From Tupaia tana (lineage: Eukaryota; Chordata; Mammalia; Scandentia; Tupaiidae), in assembly GCA_026018925.1 (NCBI GenBank), contig JAKSZU010000004.1:43712233-43776232 (forward strand): a stretch of DNA of 64,000 nucleotides. Reading direction: 5' to 3'. The position numbers and the translations under genes were made by a program. A model generated the notes under the pieces. That model saw nothing but the letters and a program-made list of their open reading frames with translations, searched no databases and was not told the origin of the DNA. Each line of letters starts with the position of its first letter. The stretch's first letter is position 1. Positions 10,610 to 21,589 of this stretch are shown in pieces.

Positions 10610-11050
10610 CAAATGCAAAAGAAGCAAATAGCTTTTAAAAAGTTTGATACTGTACCAATAAATCTAGTAACATTTCTTGACTTTCAAGGAATGTACCATT
10701 TTGACACAAACTGCATAACTTAATATATCAACTGTTACCCATGATCATTGTATCAACTGTTACTCATGATCAATGTGGAAACCTTCAAAACTGAATTGAA
10801 GATGACATGGGTTACAGGATCCTTCATTATATGCATTACTTTGTGTGACTGTGGAGAACACGTGTTGCACTTTATCACTGTGATAATGCTAACACACTAG
10901 CACACTGAGTGACTGCTGTGTCTTCACCCTTAAGCTTAAGCCTTCAAAAGTGAAGCAGGCACTTTGCTCACTGATACCTATTTTTTGGGTGAATTATGAA
11001 AGATGGTGCTCAAGAAAAATCAATATTAATAGACATTATGATTAAAAACA
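10610..11050. other. Unassigned sequence with a 25-bp tandem duplication
   Basis: ATCAACTGTTACYCATGATC is repeated with period 25 (10,727 and 10,752). No transposon or gene recognised otherwise. Confidence 0.5.
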
Positions 11051-11058
11051 AACTCATT

Positions 11059-11297
11059 GGGACCAGCAGTTAGCATAACGGCTATGTCACTGGACTCCCA
11101 TGTAGTCGACCACGGTTCACGTCCTGGACCCAGTGGCTTAAAACTCATGCTGGGTGCATGTGTGTGTGTGTGTGCCCAAGATCCCGAGCAGAGAATGGAG
11201 AAGGGATTGCGGTGTGGCCATCCCCCTTGGAGGGTGATTTGTCGCTTTCTGTCTGTCTCTGTCTGGCAAGCACACGCGCCCTATGGCAAAAACCTCT

Positions 11298-11327
<30 letters not shown>
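11059..11327 (+). mobile_element. tRNA-derived SINE, family A (young), first of a tandem pair
   Basis: GGGACCAGCAGTTAGCATAA start, GTAGTCGACCACGGTTCACG B-box region, the central block, CCCTATGGCAAAAACCTCTC and a long A tract (11,299-11,327). It is bounded by AACTCATT at 11,051-11,058 and 11,328-11,335. Confidence 0.93.
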
Positions 11328-11332
<5 letters not shown>

Positions 11333-11335
11333 ATT

Positions 11336-11609
11336 GTGCGAGTGCATGGCATAGTGGTTATGTCACTTGACACCTAGAAGGTCGACCATGTTTCAAGTCC
11401 TTGACCCAGTAGCTTGAAACTCTTACTGGGAATGTGTGTGTGTGTGTGCGTGCATATGCCCACTTGCCCATAATCCCGAGAGAATGGAGGAGAAGGGACT
11501 GTGGCATGACCATCCCCCTAGGTGGTGATTTCTCGCTTTCTGTCTCACTCTCTGTGTCTCTTTTCCTGGCAAGAGTGCACACACCCTAAGGCAAAAACAT
11601 GTTTAAAAA
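11336..11609 (+). mobile_element. tRNA-derived SINE, family A, second of a tandem pair
   Basis: Begins GTGCGAGTGCATGGCATAGT, so its first bases diverge from GGGACCAGCAG. It retains GTCGACCATGTTTCAAGTCC, a GGAGGAGAAGGGACTGTGGC block, CT-rich segment, CACACCCTAAGGCAAAAACA and an A-rich end. It is followed by a third copy of AACTCATT (11,610-11,617). Confidence 0.9.
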
Positions 11610-11617
11610 AACTCATT

Positions 11618-12815
11618 TATACTTGTTTTGAGTTACCATGTCACTATAAATATTTATTTCTATTTAAAAAATAGAAGCATTTCAATTCGTTTATTGAAAC
11701 CTGGAAAGCACTTGAAATAGTTTTTTTAAAAGACTGTGTTCACCCACTTAGAAATGTATTGCCATTTTCTTCATAGTGCATGAAAATTTAGTCACGTTTA
11801 TGAAATAATTACCATGAAATGGAACACCTGCTGCATTTTTCCTAAAGTCCTGGGAAGTGATAAGCCAACTAGATAATTCAATTGACCAATTTTTTTATTT
11901 GAGCAATGATGGGTTTATTTTTCTAGACATTGAAAGATAATGATAAAATATATACATATTGTTAAAAACTAAGAAATAAAATTGTTATCATCAACTAAGA
12001 TAACTGAATCAACATTTTCTTTTATAGCAAAAGTTCTTAAATTCAAAATCCTAAATAGCATGATTAATAATAGAATTAAGTATAAATCTAGCCTGGCCTT
12101 TTCAATGTTGACAGCTTTATCTGATTTAATCACAGTTCTCTTGGCTTTACTTCATTGACCACCAAACAAAAACAAAGATAAATGAAAAACACAGTATCTA
12201 GTTTTCCTATTATTAATTTATAAGTCATGGCTAAAAGTGTTATATAAGAATTTGAGACAAAGACAAAAACTCTCTTCAAATAGATTAGAAATAATTGATA
12301 GCACATTAAAATAAAGTTGTATGATAAAAATTGACAGTAATATGGAATTGATGCTGTTTGATTTCCTGTGTAAGTAACATTAGGACACCAAAGGAAATAG
12401 TCATCTAGTCTCTCTGTCTCCATTTAAGGATCAGGATGAGATAATCTTGAATTCAGTTGTAATACGGTAAACTGATCATCTACAAAATTATAATTCTGTT
12501 TAAATATGCCTTAATAGTTACCACTATGTAATTATTAAACTATTTTCTGTCAAATATATAGATTATGTGCATTTCTATGAAGTATTGACAACAGTATACA
12601 TATATTCTGACTCAAATAACAATGAAAAGAAAAACGTCTAAACTATTTTATCATTCTACTATTTTTTACATTAACTTTTACAGTTAAGTTATTATGTAGG
12701 AAAAATGCTTCTTATTCCTAAGAAAGGTACAACTACAATTTGACTTCCTGATTAACTATTGATGTATCAGATTTTAGATTTGATCCATTACTACTATTAG
12801 TAGAATATAAATAAG
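11618..12815. other. AT-rich unassigned sequence
   Basis: About 1.2 kb of AT-rich DNA without recognisable repeats. A 97-codon antisense frame (12,130-12,423) lacks any domain signature. Confidence 0.4.
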
Positions 12816-12818
12816 TAT

Positions 12819-13050
12819 TGGAACCAGCAGATAGTGTAACAGCTACATTGCTGGACTCCCATGTAGTCGACTGCAGTTCGAGTCCCAGACCTGGTAGCTT
12901 AAACTCTTGCCGGGCGTGTGTGCATGTGTGCCCAAGATCCCAAGAGGAGAATGGAGGAGAAGGAATTGTGGCGTGGTCAATCCCTCCTGGGGGTGATTTC
13001 TTGCTTTCTGTCTTTCTGGCAAGCACACGTGCCCTACCACAAAAACCTCT

Positions 13051-13076
<26 letters not shown>
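12819..13076 (+). mobile_element. tRNA-derived SINE, family A
   Basis: TTGGAACCAGCAGATAGTGT start, B box GCAGTTCGAGTCCCAG, GGGCGTGTGTGCATGTGTGC, central block, CCTACCACAAAAACCTCTA, then a poly(A) tail that passes directly into an (AT)n microsatellite. Confidence 0.92.

Positions 13077-13112
<36 letters not shown>
13077..13112. repeat. (AT)n microsatellite in a SINE tail
   Basis: About 17 TA dinucleotides continue directly from the SINE poly(A) tail. Confidence 0.95.
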
Positions 13113-13118
<6 letters not shown>

Positions 13119-13294
13119 TTTTGAGGATCAGTATTTTCTATCAACTCATACTAAGTAAATATAATATTTATTGAATATACTACATATGTTATGAATATAT
13201 ATGAAAATAAGAAATTTGTCTGCCAAATAATATATGATAGGTTTCTACTACATTAACTGCCTTTTAGGAATCAAGGATTTTGTTCATTTGTTAT

Positions 13295-13400
13295 TGTTGT
13301 CCTTTTTAAAGACAGAGTCTTGCTATGTTGTGATCTTCCTGTAGCTGGGATTACAGGAGCCTATGGCTGCACCAACTTTTTGGGTGGGCTAGAAATCAAA
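13295..13400 (-). mobile_element. 7SL-derived (FLAM/Alu-like) monomer with internal deletion
   Basis: AAAGACAGAGTCTTGCTATG (antisense of 'catagcaagactctgtcttt') followed by GTAGCTGGGATTACAGGAGC (antisense of 'gctcctgtaatcccagctac') is unmistakable 7SL/Alu sequence. The part between the two blocks is shortened. Supports a Euarchontoglires host. Confidence 0.75.
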
Positions 13401-13439
13401 TCTGGGCTCCAGGAATGCAGATTTTAGTGATAATTTTAA

Positions 13440-14640
13440 TGTTTAAAAAAAGAAGATATAAAGCAACTGATGTGTTTTTTCCAGCTTTTTAAATAACCTT
13501 AGTTTTAGATTTTATTTGTACTATGATTTCTGATTTATATCTAAGTGCTGTACATTTTTGTGGGATTCAGTATCAATTTTCAAAAAAATGCATAGTGTGT
13601 GATAATCAAAGTAGAAATGCATACATATTCCATCTTCTTCAACATGGAGCATTACATTGTGTTGTACACATTTTGATAATAGTTCTCCGGGTTTCTTTTT
13701 TTGAAGTGTATGTTGAATTATCAGCGACATTTTTACTCTGCTGTGGTACATTGTTCCATAACCATGTCTACTTGTTTACACATGTTTAGCATACATTCAA
13801 TTATCTATATCAAGATTCAGAACATGTTCAGCACCTCAAAATGTTTCCTGGTATCCTAAGTCTTACCTATTTCTTAGTTACCTGCAATTTAGTTAACTAT
13901 TCTGACTTACTTTACGATAATTTTTCTTGGGACCAGCAGATGGCTTAATGGTTAAGTTGCTAGACTCCCATGAGTTGACTGCAGTTCAAGCCCTGGACAC
14001 AGCAGCTTAAAACTCACACCGGGCACATCTGTGTATATGCCTGAAATCCTGAGAGGAGAAGGAAGGACAAGGGATAGTTGCATGGGTATCCCCCCTGGGG
14101 GTGATTCTTGCTTTCTGTGCTTTCTCTCTGGCAAACATACACACACAAAAGTAAATATTCTGGTATACAATTTTTCATGTATGGCTTCTTTTGTTCAACA
14201 TAGTATCTATAAAATTCTTCCTGTTTTTGCATATGGTAATATTTTATTCATTCCATTGCTTTTGTAGTGTTCTATTTTATTGATATGCCACATTTTATTT
14301 ATCAATTTTGTCAGCATTGGACATTTACCATTGGTAACATTTTTAGCTATTGTGAAAGTAGTTATAAATACATTATTAAACATATTTTTGATGGACCTGA
14401 ACTTATTTCTCTTGGAAATATACCTGGCAGTACAAATACACCTCTGGGGTCACAAGACAAACGTATATTTCATTTTATTAACTATCATGAAGTAATTTTC
14501 CACATTAATTTTTTTTAATCTATGAAAGTTCTACTCATTCTACTCAGACCATCCTCTTGTCATTTATTTGTATTTTTAGTCTTTTTCATTTTGACCATTC
14601 TATTATGTGTATAGTGGTAACTCACGACTATTTTTATTCA
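13440..14640 (-). mobile_element. Old L1 (L1M-type) 3' region, split by a SINE
   Basis: CACCTCAAAATGTTTCCTGG, ATGGCTTCTTTTGTTCAACA, TTATTGATATGCCACATTTT and CATTTTGACCATTCTATTAT follow the order of antisense mammalian L1 ORF2-end/3' UTR sequence. The copy is heavily decayed and split at about 13,927-14,148 by a family-A SINE. Confidence 0.7.
13927..14148 (+). mobile_element. tRNA-derived SINE, family A, inserted in the old L1
   Basis: TTGGGACCAGCAGATGGCTT start, B-box relic GCAGTTCAAGCCCTGG, CCCCCCTGGGGGTGATTC and a CTCTGGCAAACATACACA end. There is no long tail. Confidence 0.87.
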
Positions 14641-14641
14641 G

Positions 14642-14695
14642 GAAAATTAGATAAATGATATAAACCTAGAAAATTAGATAAATGATATAAACCTA
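14642..14695. repeat. 27-bp perfect tandem duplication
   Basis: A unit starting GAAAATTAGATAAATGATAT occurs at 14,642-14,668 and again at 14,669-14,695 without mismatch; a third partial GAAAATT follows. Confidence 0.95.
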
Positions 14696-14699
14696 GAAA

Positions 14700-15345
14700 A
14701 TTCTTTGAAAATATAATAACTATTTTTTAAAATGGGTTATTTTAAAACAAAAAACACATTGTATACACGTTATTTACATTTTGAAAGCAAAAATAAAAAT
14801 TCCCTATTGAAATTTTCAGAAGACAATAAGTAGTACCACTTGTTTGCTCCTAACTGAAACTGCTTAAGAAAGAAAACCCAAGATATAGACAAATGGAGGA
14901 AAAAGAATCCTATTTATATTGACATAGCTGTTTGGGCACTATGGCTCTAAATCTGCAACCACTGCCCTCACCTCAATTAGACGTGTGTTCTGTCTAATTG
15001 GCATAGACAATCACATGTATTGCTGAGAGAGAGAATCTGCTCACCTATGTACCTGCATGAAAGGCAGATCAAATACATTCTCACTGAAGATTCGGCAGGC
15101 TCTGAAAGCAGTCCAGAGAGGGGAACTCAGAGGAATGTACTGAGCAGACACTCTTTTTTCCAAGATTAACAACTAGATAATTCCAGAGAAAAAGAAAAAA
15201 TAAAGAGTAAAGAAAGTTTCTGGAAATATTAGGAGTACTAACGTACATGCAGTCTCTTCATCTGGCTACACAAAGCCAAAGTAAATTCTTCTATTTGCAG
15301 TTTCCTAAAAGGGCTGTTTTGTTATTACGTAGTATATTAATAAGA
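14700..15345. other. Unassigned sequence
   Basis: No element or gene recognised. Confidence 0.4.
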
Positions 15346-15347
15346 CT

Positions 15348-16045
15348 ACCACAGTCATATGTTGCTTAGCCATGGAGATACCTTCCAAGAAGCATGTCAT
15401 TAGGTGATTGTGTTATTGGGTGAACATCATAAAATGTACTTACTCAAACCTAAGTTGTATAGAATACTGCAGGCAATTGTAACACAATACTGAATGTCTG
15501 TATATGAAACATACCTTAACATAGAAAAGGTATAGATGTGGTATTAAGGATTAAAAAAAAAAAAAAAAGGCATACCTGTATAGGGCATTTACCATGAGTG
15601 GAGCTTGCAGGAGTGGAAGTTGTTCTGGGTGAGTCAGTGAGTGGATGATATAAAGTCAAGGATATTACTATACTACTGTAGACTTCATAAACGTTGTGCA
15701 TTTAGACTACAATAAGTTTATAAAACAATATTATTCTTTGTACAATAATAAATTCCCCTTAACTTACTGAAACTTTTTTTACTTTATAAGCTTGTTAATT
15801 AACTTTTGATAATAATACTAAGCATTAAGACATAAAATACAAAAGCATTGTATAGTTGCACAAAGACGTTTTCGTTCTTACATCCTTATCTATGAGATTT
15901 TTCTATTTTTAAAATGTATTTACATTTTATACTCTTTTATTAAAAGATACAGAAATACACATTAGTGTAGGCTCAAACAGGGTCAAGATCAGTAATACTG
16001 CTGTCTTCCACTGCCACAACTTATCCCACAGGAAAAGCCAAGATG
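15348..16045 (-). mobile_element. DNA transposon relic (Tigger/pogo-like, tentative family)
   Basis: CACAGTCATATGTTGCTTAG at the left end, AACATCATAAAATGTACTTA, AGGCAATTGTAACACAATAC, GAGCTTGCAGGAGTGGAAGT, and CAGGGTCAAGATCAGTAATA with CTGTCTTCCACTGCCACAAC match a widespread mammalian DNA transposon with 'cagtcatg' terminal inverted repeats. The right part corresponds to the antisense of its transposase 3' region. A T/A run at 15,553-15,569 interrupts it. Class assignment is from memory. Confidence 0.6.
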
Positions 16046-16149
16046 AAGAAAACAAGAGATTAGTCAAGTAGAAAATAATGCAATAAAGATACTCTATAAA
16101 CTCAATATATAAGACTACTGCTGGGGTAACATAGCATACTGTTTTGCAG

Positions 16150-16415
16150 TAACTTTATCTCTCTCTCTTTCTCTTCTTTTTCTTTTTTTTCTTTCTTTCT
16201 TCCATGAGAGAGATAATGAGGGGGGGGGGGAGAGAGAGAGAGAGATCAAGCACCACCAAGGTTTTCAAGTCACCATTCAACTCCCAGCCTCAGACAGCCC
16301 AGAACACAGGCACACATATGGGCCCAGCATGTACAGGTAAATCTCAGTATACAAACCTATGACCTTCCCATGTAGTTCCAATTGCATTACCACTGCACCA
16401 TCTCCTGACTCCAAA
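16150..16415 (-). mobile_element. tRNA-derived SINE, family B
   Basis: Antisense layout: pyrimidine-rich tail (16,157-16,200), TTCCATGAGAGAGATAATGA, a G10 run with (GA)n, TCAAGCACCACCAAGG, CCAGCATGTACAGGTAAATC, and GCATTACCACTGCACCATCT at the tRNA-like 5' end. Clear second SINE family, distinct from family A. Confidence 0.75.
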
Positions 16416-16449
16416 TTCTTTTTATTTTTAAAAAGTAAAAAGAGTACTG

Positions 16450-17155
16450 CCTAAAATAATGATAAATGGAGTGGCCCCTTTCAGAGATTAGGACTATTGA
16501 AGATTTTCCACCCAGACTTCACCCTCCTGTCCCCCAGATCAAGCCAGGACAAGCCAATCGCCAGTCATCTATATTTGAGTTCTGAGTGGCCCCTTTAGAT
16601 GTCACCCTCCTGTCCCCCAGATCTAGCCAGGTAGAACACCCTCTTTATTCTCTTTGTCTCTGTCACTCTCTAATTTTAAAAAAAAAAAAAAAAATTTTTT
16701 TTAGCTCTCTGACACTCTATTATCTTGCTAATTCTTACCCTTTCCCCCTCCCACATAGGACAAGGCAATCACCTGCCATCTAGATTTGACTTCCCAGAGG
16801 CCCCTTGAGTTCAGAGCAGCCCCTTTCATGTGGTGTGCTAGCGCACCACAGTTTTCTTTTTTTGCTTTAATTTTTTTTCTCTTTCTTGTTTTGTTTATTG
16901 TTCCTGTCTTGCTTTTTCATTTTTTTCTTTTTTTTTTTATCCTTTTTCTTTTTCATTTCTCACTTTTCTGCTCAGCCTCCACATCCTGCATTTCTACATT
17001 AGCCAAATATATGAAAACATTTAGGGTCAGAGAAATTGTCAATTTTCATGTAATTTGCTGCACAAAGGGAGAATAAAAAGTACTGCTTAGAGATTGCAGA
17101 TCAGCTCCTTCTGCATGCCTCTGAACACTCAGTTTTAACTCTGAAAATTAGGGGG
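16450..17155 (+). mobile_element. Putative 5' leader of the HAL1-like element
   Basis: Contains two near copies of GAGTGGCCCCTTT (16,469 and 16,586) and of CACCCTCCTGTCCCCCAGAT (16,529 and 16,603) and a long T-rich tract (16,850-16,965). These internal repeats and the position directly upstream of the ORF1 relic suggest a LINE 5' UTR. Inference. Confidence 0.45.
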
Positions 17156-17160
17156 AAAAA

Positions 17161-18200
17161 ATGTATAATCCATCAGATGACTGGAAACAACTGCAGAAGC
17201 ACAAGAAATTTGAGAAACAAAGAAAATCTCTCTCCCCTAAGGGAAAAGAGTAACTTCTAGTCCTCCACAGACAATGAAAGGGAACTTATAGAAGTGTCAG
17301 GTAAAGAATTTAAACTATTCATAGTGATGAAGCTAACAGATATGCAAGAGAAAAGAGACAATGAACTCCAGAAGATACAGGAGAAAAGTGGCAATGAGTT
17401 CCAGGAGCTGAGGAAGTTCCTGCATGATCTGAAAGAGGAAAGGCACACCATAAAAAAGAATCAAATGGAACTGTTAGAGGTGAAGGCTGTAATACAGGAA
17501 ACCAAAACCTCCCTTGAAAGTATTAAAAGCAAATTAGATCATGCAGAAGATCAAATCTCAGATGTAGAAGACAGAACCTGACTTGGAAAAATTCACCAAA
17601 AACACTGAGAAAGTAATAAAAAAAAAATGAGAATAATATATAAATAATACTAGATACCATTGAACACCCAAACATCTGGATAATCAGTATCCCAGAAGAT
17701 GAAGAAACTAATAAGGGCATTGATAATCTATTCCATGAAATACTGAAAGAAACTTTCCAAAAAAAGAGGCATTCAAATATCTAGACCCAAGAAATACAAA
17801 GGACCCCACATAGAAGATCTTCTCCAAGACACGTCATAGCCATATTGACCAAAACCACAGAGACAAGACACTAAATTTGGCAAGAGAGAAATGTCACGTT
17901 ACTTTCAAAGCATATCACATCAGACTAACATTGGACCTCTCAACAGGAACAATGCAAGCAAGGAAAGAATGGGAAAATATATTCAAAGTGTTAAATGAAA
18001 AACAATTTCAATCAAGAATACTATGTCTGGTAAAATTATCCTTCATGTGGGAAGAAAAGACAAAAACATTCTCAGATAAACAAAACCTGAAAGAATTACC
18101 AACACCAGACCAGATCTCCAAGAGGTGCTGAAGGGAATGCTATACCAGGAAAGCTCAAGTCAGACACATAGAAATAAGAGTACAAAAAACAACCAAGAGA
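17161..18200 (+). pseudogene. LINE ORF1 relic (HAL1/L1 ORF1-like, broken)
   Basis: An ATG at 17,161 opens a frame (MYNPSDDWKQLQKHKKFEKQ) that stops at about 17,250. A second frame (17,294-17,581, in-frame start further up) encodes a charged heptad-rich coiled coil (ELQKIQEKSGNEFQELRKFL). After further breaks, 17,640-17,870 gives the RRM-like part (NIWIISIPEDEETNKGIDNL), and 17,877-18,131 gives the C-terminal domain (GTMQARKEWENIFKVLNEKQ). The order matches L1-type ORF1p, an RNA-binding nucleic-acid chaperone. Several stops and frameshifts leave no usable protein. Confidence 0.75.
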
Positions 18201-18560
18201 ATGGCCAACTTAATGGTAGGGACAAGTCTGGAAGATCAATAATGTTGTATGCTAACTTCCAGAATTTAAACAGAAAGATCAGACCACAATAACACTACAA
18301 ATTCAAGAGTAGAGCTATTACGTGAAACTGAAATAGAAAAATAGAATTTTATGACTTTTGACTACAATATTACTGATTTGCTTCTATGCTTTGTTTTCCA
18401 GATTTAAGGATTTTTGTCTTCTCTTGAACTGTTGATAGGTTCATCTACCTACTATTTAAACTGAATCCTAACCTTTTTCTGCAAATTTCTCTTAGCATTT
18501 TTTGATTTTGATCTACTAAAAACTAAAACTGTTTTTCTTGAAATTAAAAAAATGCATTAA
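18201..18560 (+). mobile_element. 3' UTR of the HAL1-like element
   Basis: After ORF1 there is no trace of endonuclease or reverse transcriptase. Instead an AT-rich non-coding stretch ends near an A run (18,545-18,560). Absence of ORF2 is why HAL1 rather than L1 is preferred. Confidence 0.5.
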
Positions 18561-19080
18561 AAATACCCAAATATTTAATGACTGCAGTATAGCCTCAACT
18601 AGGTGATACTTTATAGTATGTTCATTCTACTTACTGAGGTTTATGGCTAAGGTAAGACACGTGTTTATAGGTGTGTATATATCAGCTGTGCTTGCTATTG
18701 AAAGGATTTATATTAAGATCTTTAGTGAATCAATAAAATGTGAAAAAAGATAAAAAATATAATGAATGCATAAACCAGTAAGATAATGTTTTATCATCAT
18801 TACAAGTACTATGTACTACACATAATTATGTGTGCTATGCTTTTATACATCTGATAGAGCAGTGGTTTGTTTATACCAGTGCTACCACAAATGTGTGTAA
18901 TGTGTTGTGCTATGATATTATGATGACTACAAGGTGATAGGAATTCTTCAACTTATTATAATCTTATGTAAAGTGAAGGAAGAACCTGTCTTTCTCTGCT
19001 GCCACTGCATCCCCTTTTCTGCCAATGCTCCAGGGAGCAAGAGTTGGTAGGAAGGAATACAAAAAAACCCTAGTGGGTTT
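18561..19080. other. AT-rich unassigned sequence
   Basis: No recognised element or gene. Confidence 0.4.
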
Positions 19081-19083
19081 TTT

Positions 19084-19089
19084 TGTATA

Positions 19090-19113
<24 letters not shown>
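19084..19113. repeat. (TA)n microsatellite
   Basis: About 14 TA units, directly next to the antisense SINE tail. Confidence 0.9.
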
Positions 19114-19121
<8 letters not shown>

Positions 19122-19384
19122 ATTATTTTTTATTTTTAGAAAGAGATTTTTGTTAAAGGGCTTGTACACTCACTAGAGAGACAGAGATAGACAGACAGAA
19201 AGTGAGAAATCACCTGCTAGGGCGAGGCCATGCCACAATCCCTTCTCCTCCTTTCTCCTCTCAGGACCTTAGCCACACACACATACACACCAGGCTTGAG
19301 CTTTAAGCTGCTGCGTCTGAGACTCAAACTGTGGTTGACTACATGGGAGTTCAGCAATGTAACCATTACACCATCTGCTGGTCC
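19114..19384 (-). mobile_element. tRNA-derived SINE, family A
   Basis: Antisense: T-rich tail, AGATTTTTGTTAAAGGGC, GACAGACAGAAAGTGAGAAA, CCTTCTCCTCCTTTCTCCTC, GAGACTCAAACTGTGGTTGA and ACACCATCTGCTGGTCC. ACCCTAG occurs on both sides (19,066 and 19,396 region), a possible short TSD. Confidence 0.88.
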
Positions 19385-20585
19385 AATAAACTACTACCCT
19401 AGAGTTCTGTGTCTATGCTTACTGCTGGCAGGAGATCTATGTCCAGGCAGGAGGTTGGTGATAAGGAGGCCTAGCAGTTCTTAAAGGCAACAGTCCAGAC
19501 AGGAGTCTGCCTTTGTCCACCAACACTATGCCCCTCTACTCTGCTGAGCCTCCAGGGGTAAGGCTCACCACCTGATGAAGAGATCTTTCCAAAGAAGGAA
19601 GCTTAATATAGAATCTCACAGTGGTTGAAGGGATAGCCTTCCCAGGTGTCTGCTTTTCTCCAGTGAAACTGCACTCCTCCACCTTTACAGACACTCAGGG
19701 GGTGCAGTTCACAACTGAGGCAGAGTTCTGTTCAAATGACAGGAGTTTCTACTCTCGGGGGCGTGCCCTCATTCTTGGGTTTCAGTTGGATTGGGGTCTC
19801 TCCATCAGGAGTTCTCTGTTTAGACAAAAAGGGGCAGGGGCCTACAGTTCTCTGCTTCTTCCTTAACAATGAGGAGGGCAATCCCCAAGGTTCTCTCTGC
19901 TGGCTACCCTAACCTTCCCCTTTGCACAGACACTCTCTTAAGGAAGATTCTTAGAAGCTATGCTTCTGGAGGCTGTGGGGGTAAGGGAATTTTTTGGGGA
20001 GTCTTAAGTATGGGTAAGGAGAGAGCATAATATTTTAGGAGTGGGTCTGTAAATATTTGAATTCCTCAGTTTCTGCTGGAGAAAGGGAGGGTATACTCAA
20101 ATTCTAGATAGGCAGGGGTGGGGGTAAGGGAGTGATGAGAACTTCAGTCTCTGGTGGGAAGAAGATCAGGTGACTTCAGTCACTGAGGGGTATTGTAGGG
20201 AAAAATCCAGTCTATTCTGAGGCAGTAGATCTGTGTAGCTCCATAAGATGGACAGGAACTTATCTTGTCCTCATTGCACACCTGCCATTCAGAGATGCTG
20301 GGGTTTGAGGCAGAAGCAGCGGGGGATCAAAGGTGTGTATCTTGTTTAACATCTTCCCTATGGAGAGGACATCCCACCACTGTAGAGCCTGAGTTCAGAA
20401 AATTGTCCTTCTTATGTCACCATTATCTGTCATAAGCTCTAGAAGACTGCTCTTTGTATTCTGTCATTCTTCCTCACTCTTCTGTTCAAAATAGAGCTGT
20501 TTATCCAGTTTTCTTTTGGTCTTTCTTCTTGGAGAAAAGCCACACTGAGTATCTCTACCTGGCCATATTAACCTCCCCCTCCCCA
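19385..20585 (-). other. GC-richer block, possible LINE 5' UTR in antisense
   Basis: A 1.2-kb block clearly richer in GC and CT/GA motifs than its surroundings, with no SINE. Read on the minus strand it starts GGGGAGGGGGAGGTTAATATGGCC-like (quoted in two parts: GGGGAGGGGGAGG and TTAATATGGCC), similar in style to L1 5' ends ('...ccaagatggcc'). No LINE ORF follows it. Also contains CACCTTTACAGACACTCAGG and TTTGCACAGACACTCTCTTA as an internal near-repeat. An LTR is the alternative. Confidence 0.35.
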
Positions 20586-20741
20586 CATCGAACATCTAGG
20601 GCTAATGACCATTGAATCTATACATTTATGACTTTCACTAAACTTGGGAAATTTGGGCAACTGTTTTCTCACATTTTTTTTCTGTTCCTCTTTTCCCACA
20701 TTTGTTTCTGAAGATTTAATTGCTTTTGCACTAGAACTTTT

Positions 20742-21002
20742 TTTTTTTTTTTTTTTAGGTTTTGCCATAGGTCATGTGTGCTCGCTGGAGAGACAGAGAA
20801 AGACAGAAAGGGGGAAGGTGAGAAATCACCCCCCAGGGGGATGGCCACGCCACAATTCCTTTTCCTCCATTCTCTTCTAGGAATTTTGGGCATGTGTGCA
20901 CATATTCCCAGCATGATTTTTAACACCCTGGGTCCAGGACTCAAATTCTAGTTGGCCATGAGGGAGTCCAATGTTTTGACCCCCACGCTACCTGATGGTC
21001 CC
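20742..21002 (-). mobile_element. tRNA-derived SINE, family A with TSD
   Basis: T18 tract, AGGTTTTGCCATAGGTCATG, AAATCACCCCCCAGGGGGAT, TTTTCCTCCATTCTCTTCTA, and CTACCTGATGGTCC at its 5' end. TAGAACTTTT flanks both sides (about 20,732-20,741 and 21,008-21,017). Confidence 0.9.
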
Positions 21003-21589
21003 TCATTAGAACTTTTGATACTGCAAATACTCTGTACATTTATGGGGTGAATATTTTTTCTCTGTATTCTTTAGATAATTTATATTGATGAATTTTTGAG
21101 TTTACTGACTCCTTTGTATGTCGTCTATCCAGATAGGCAAAGTCCACTAGATATCTTTATTTCATACATTTTATATTTCAGTTATAAAATTTCAATTTAA
21201 TTCTTATTTATAGTTTGTATTCTTCTACTGAGATTTCCAATTCGCTTATTTCAAGCCTATTTTCCTTTATATCATTGGTTAAAAAATAAAATAGCTCTTG
21301 AAAACATTTTTCTCTTAAAATTAGTATCTAGGTGTTGATTTTTGATAATTGTTTTTCTTTGGAGTGCTATTCTAAGTCAATGGACATACAGATCAATATT
21401 CTTTCCTCATGGGGTTTACAGCCTAGTTGGAAAAGGCAAACAATATAAAGATAAGTAAAATAAATTTCATATTGAAAAATAATAATAACTATAGTGAGAA
21501 GTAAAACAAGATGCTGAGATAGAAACTTTAAATAGAATGTTTAGAGAAGACTTCAGTGAAAATTATACTTAAACAGTAAGAAATTGAGG

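Noticed and set aside
16786-17076. Hydrophobic Phe/Leu-rich 96-codon frame as a membrane peptide
   Set aside because: The hydrophobic stretch is just a T-rich tract (16,850-16,965) in the leader of the HAL1-like element.
17294-17581. 95-codon coiled-coil frame as a host protein
   Set aside because: Sequence, order and flanks identify it as LINE ORF1; it is broken by stops on both sides.
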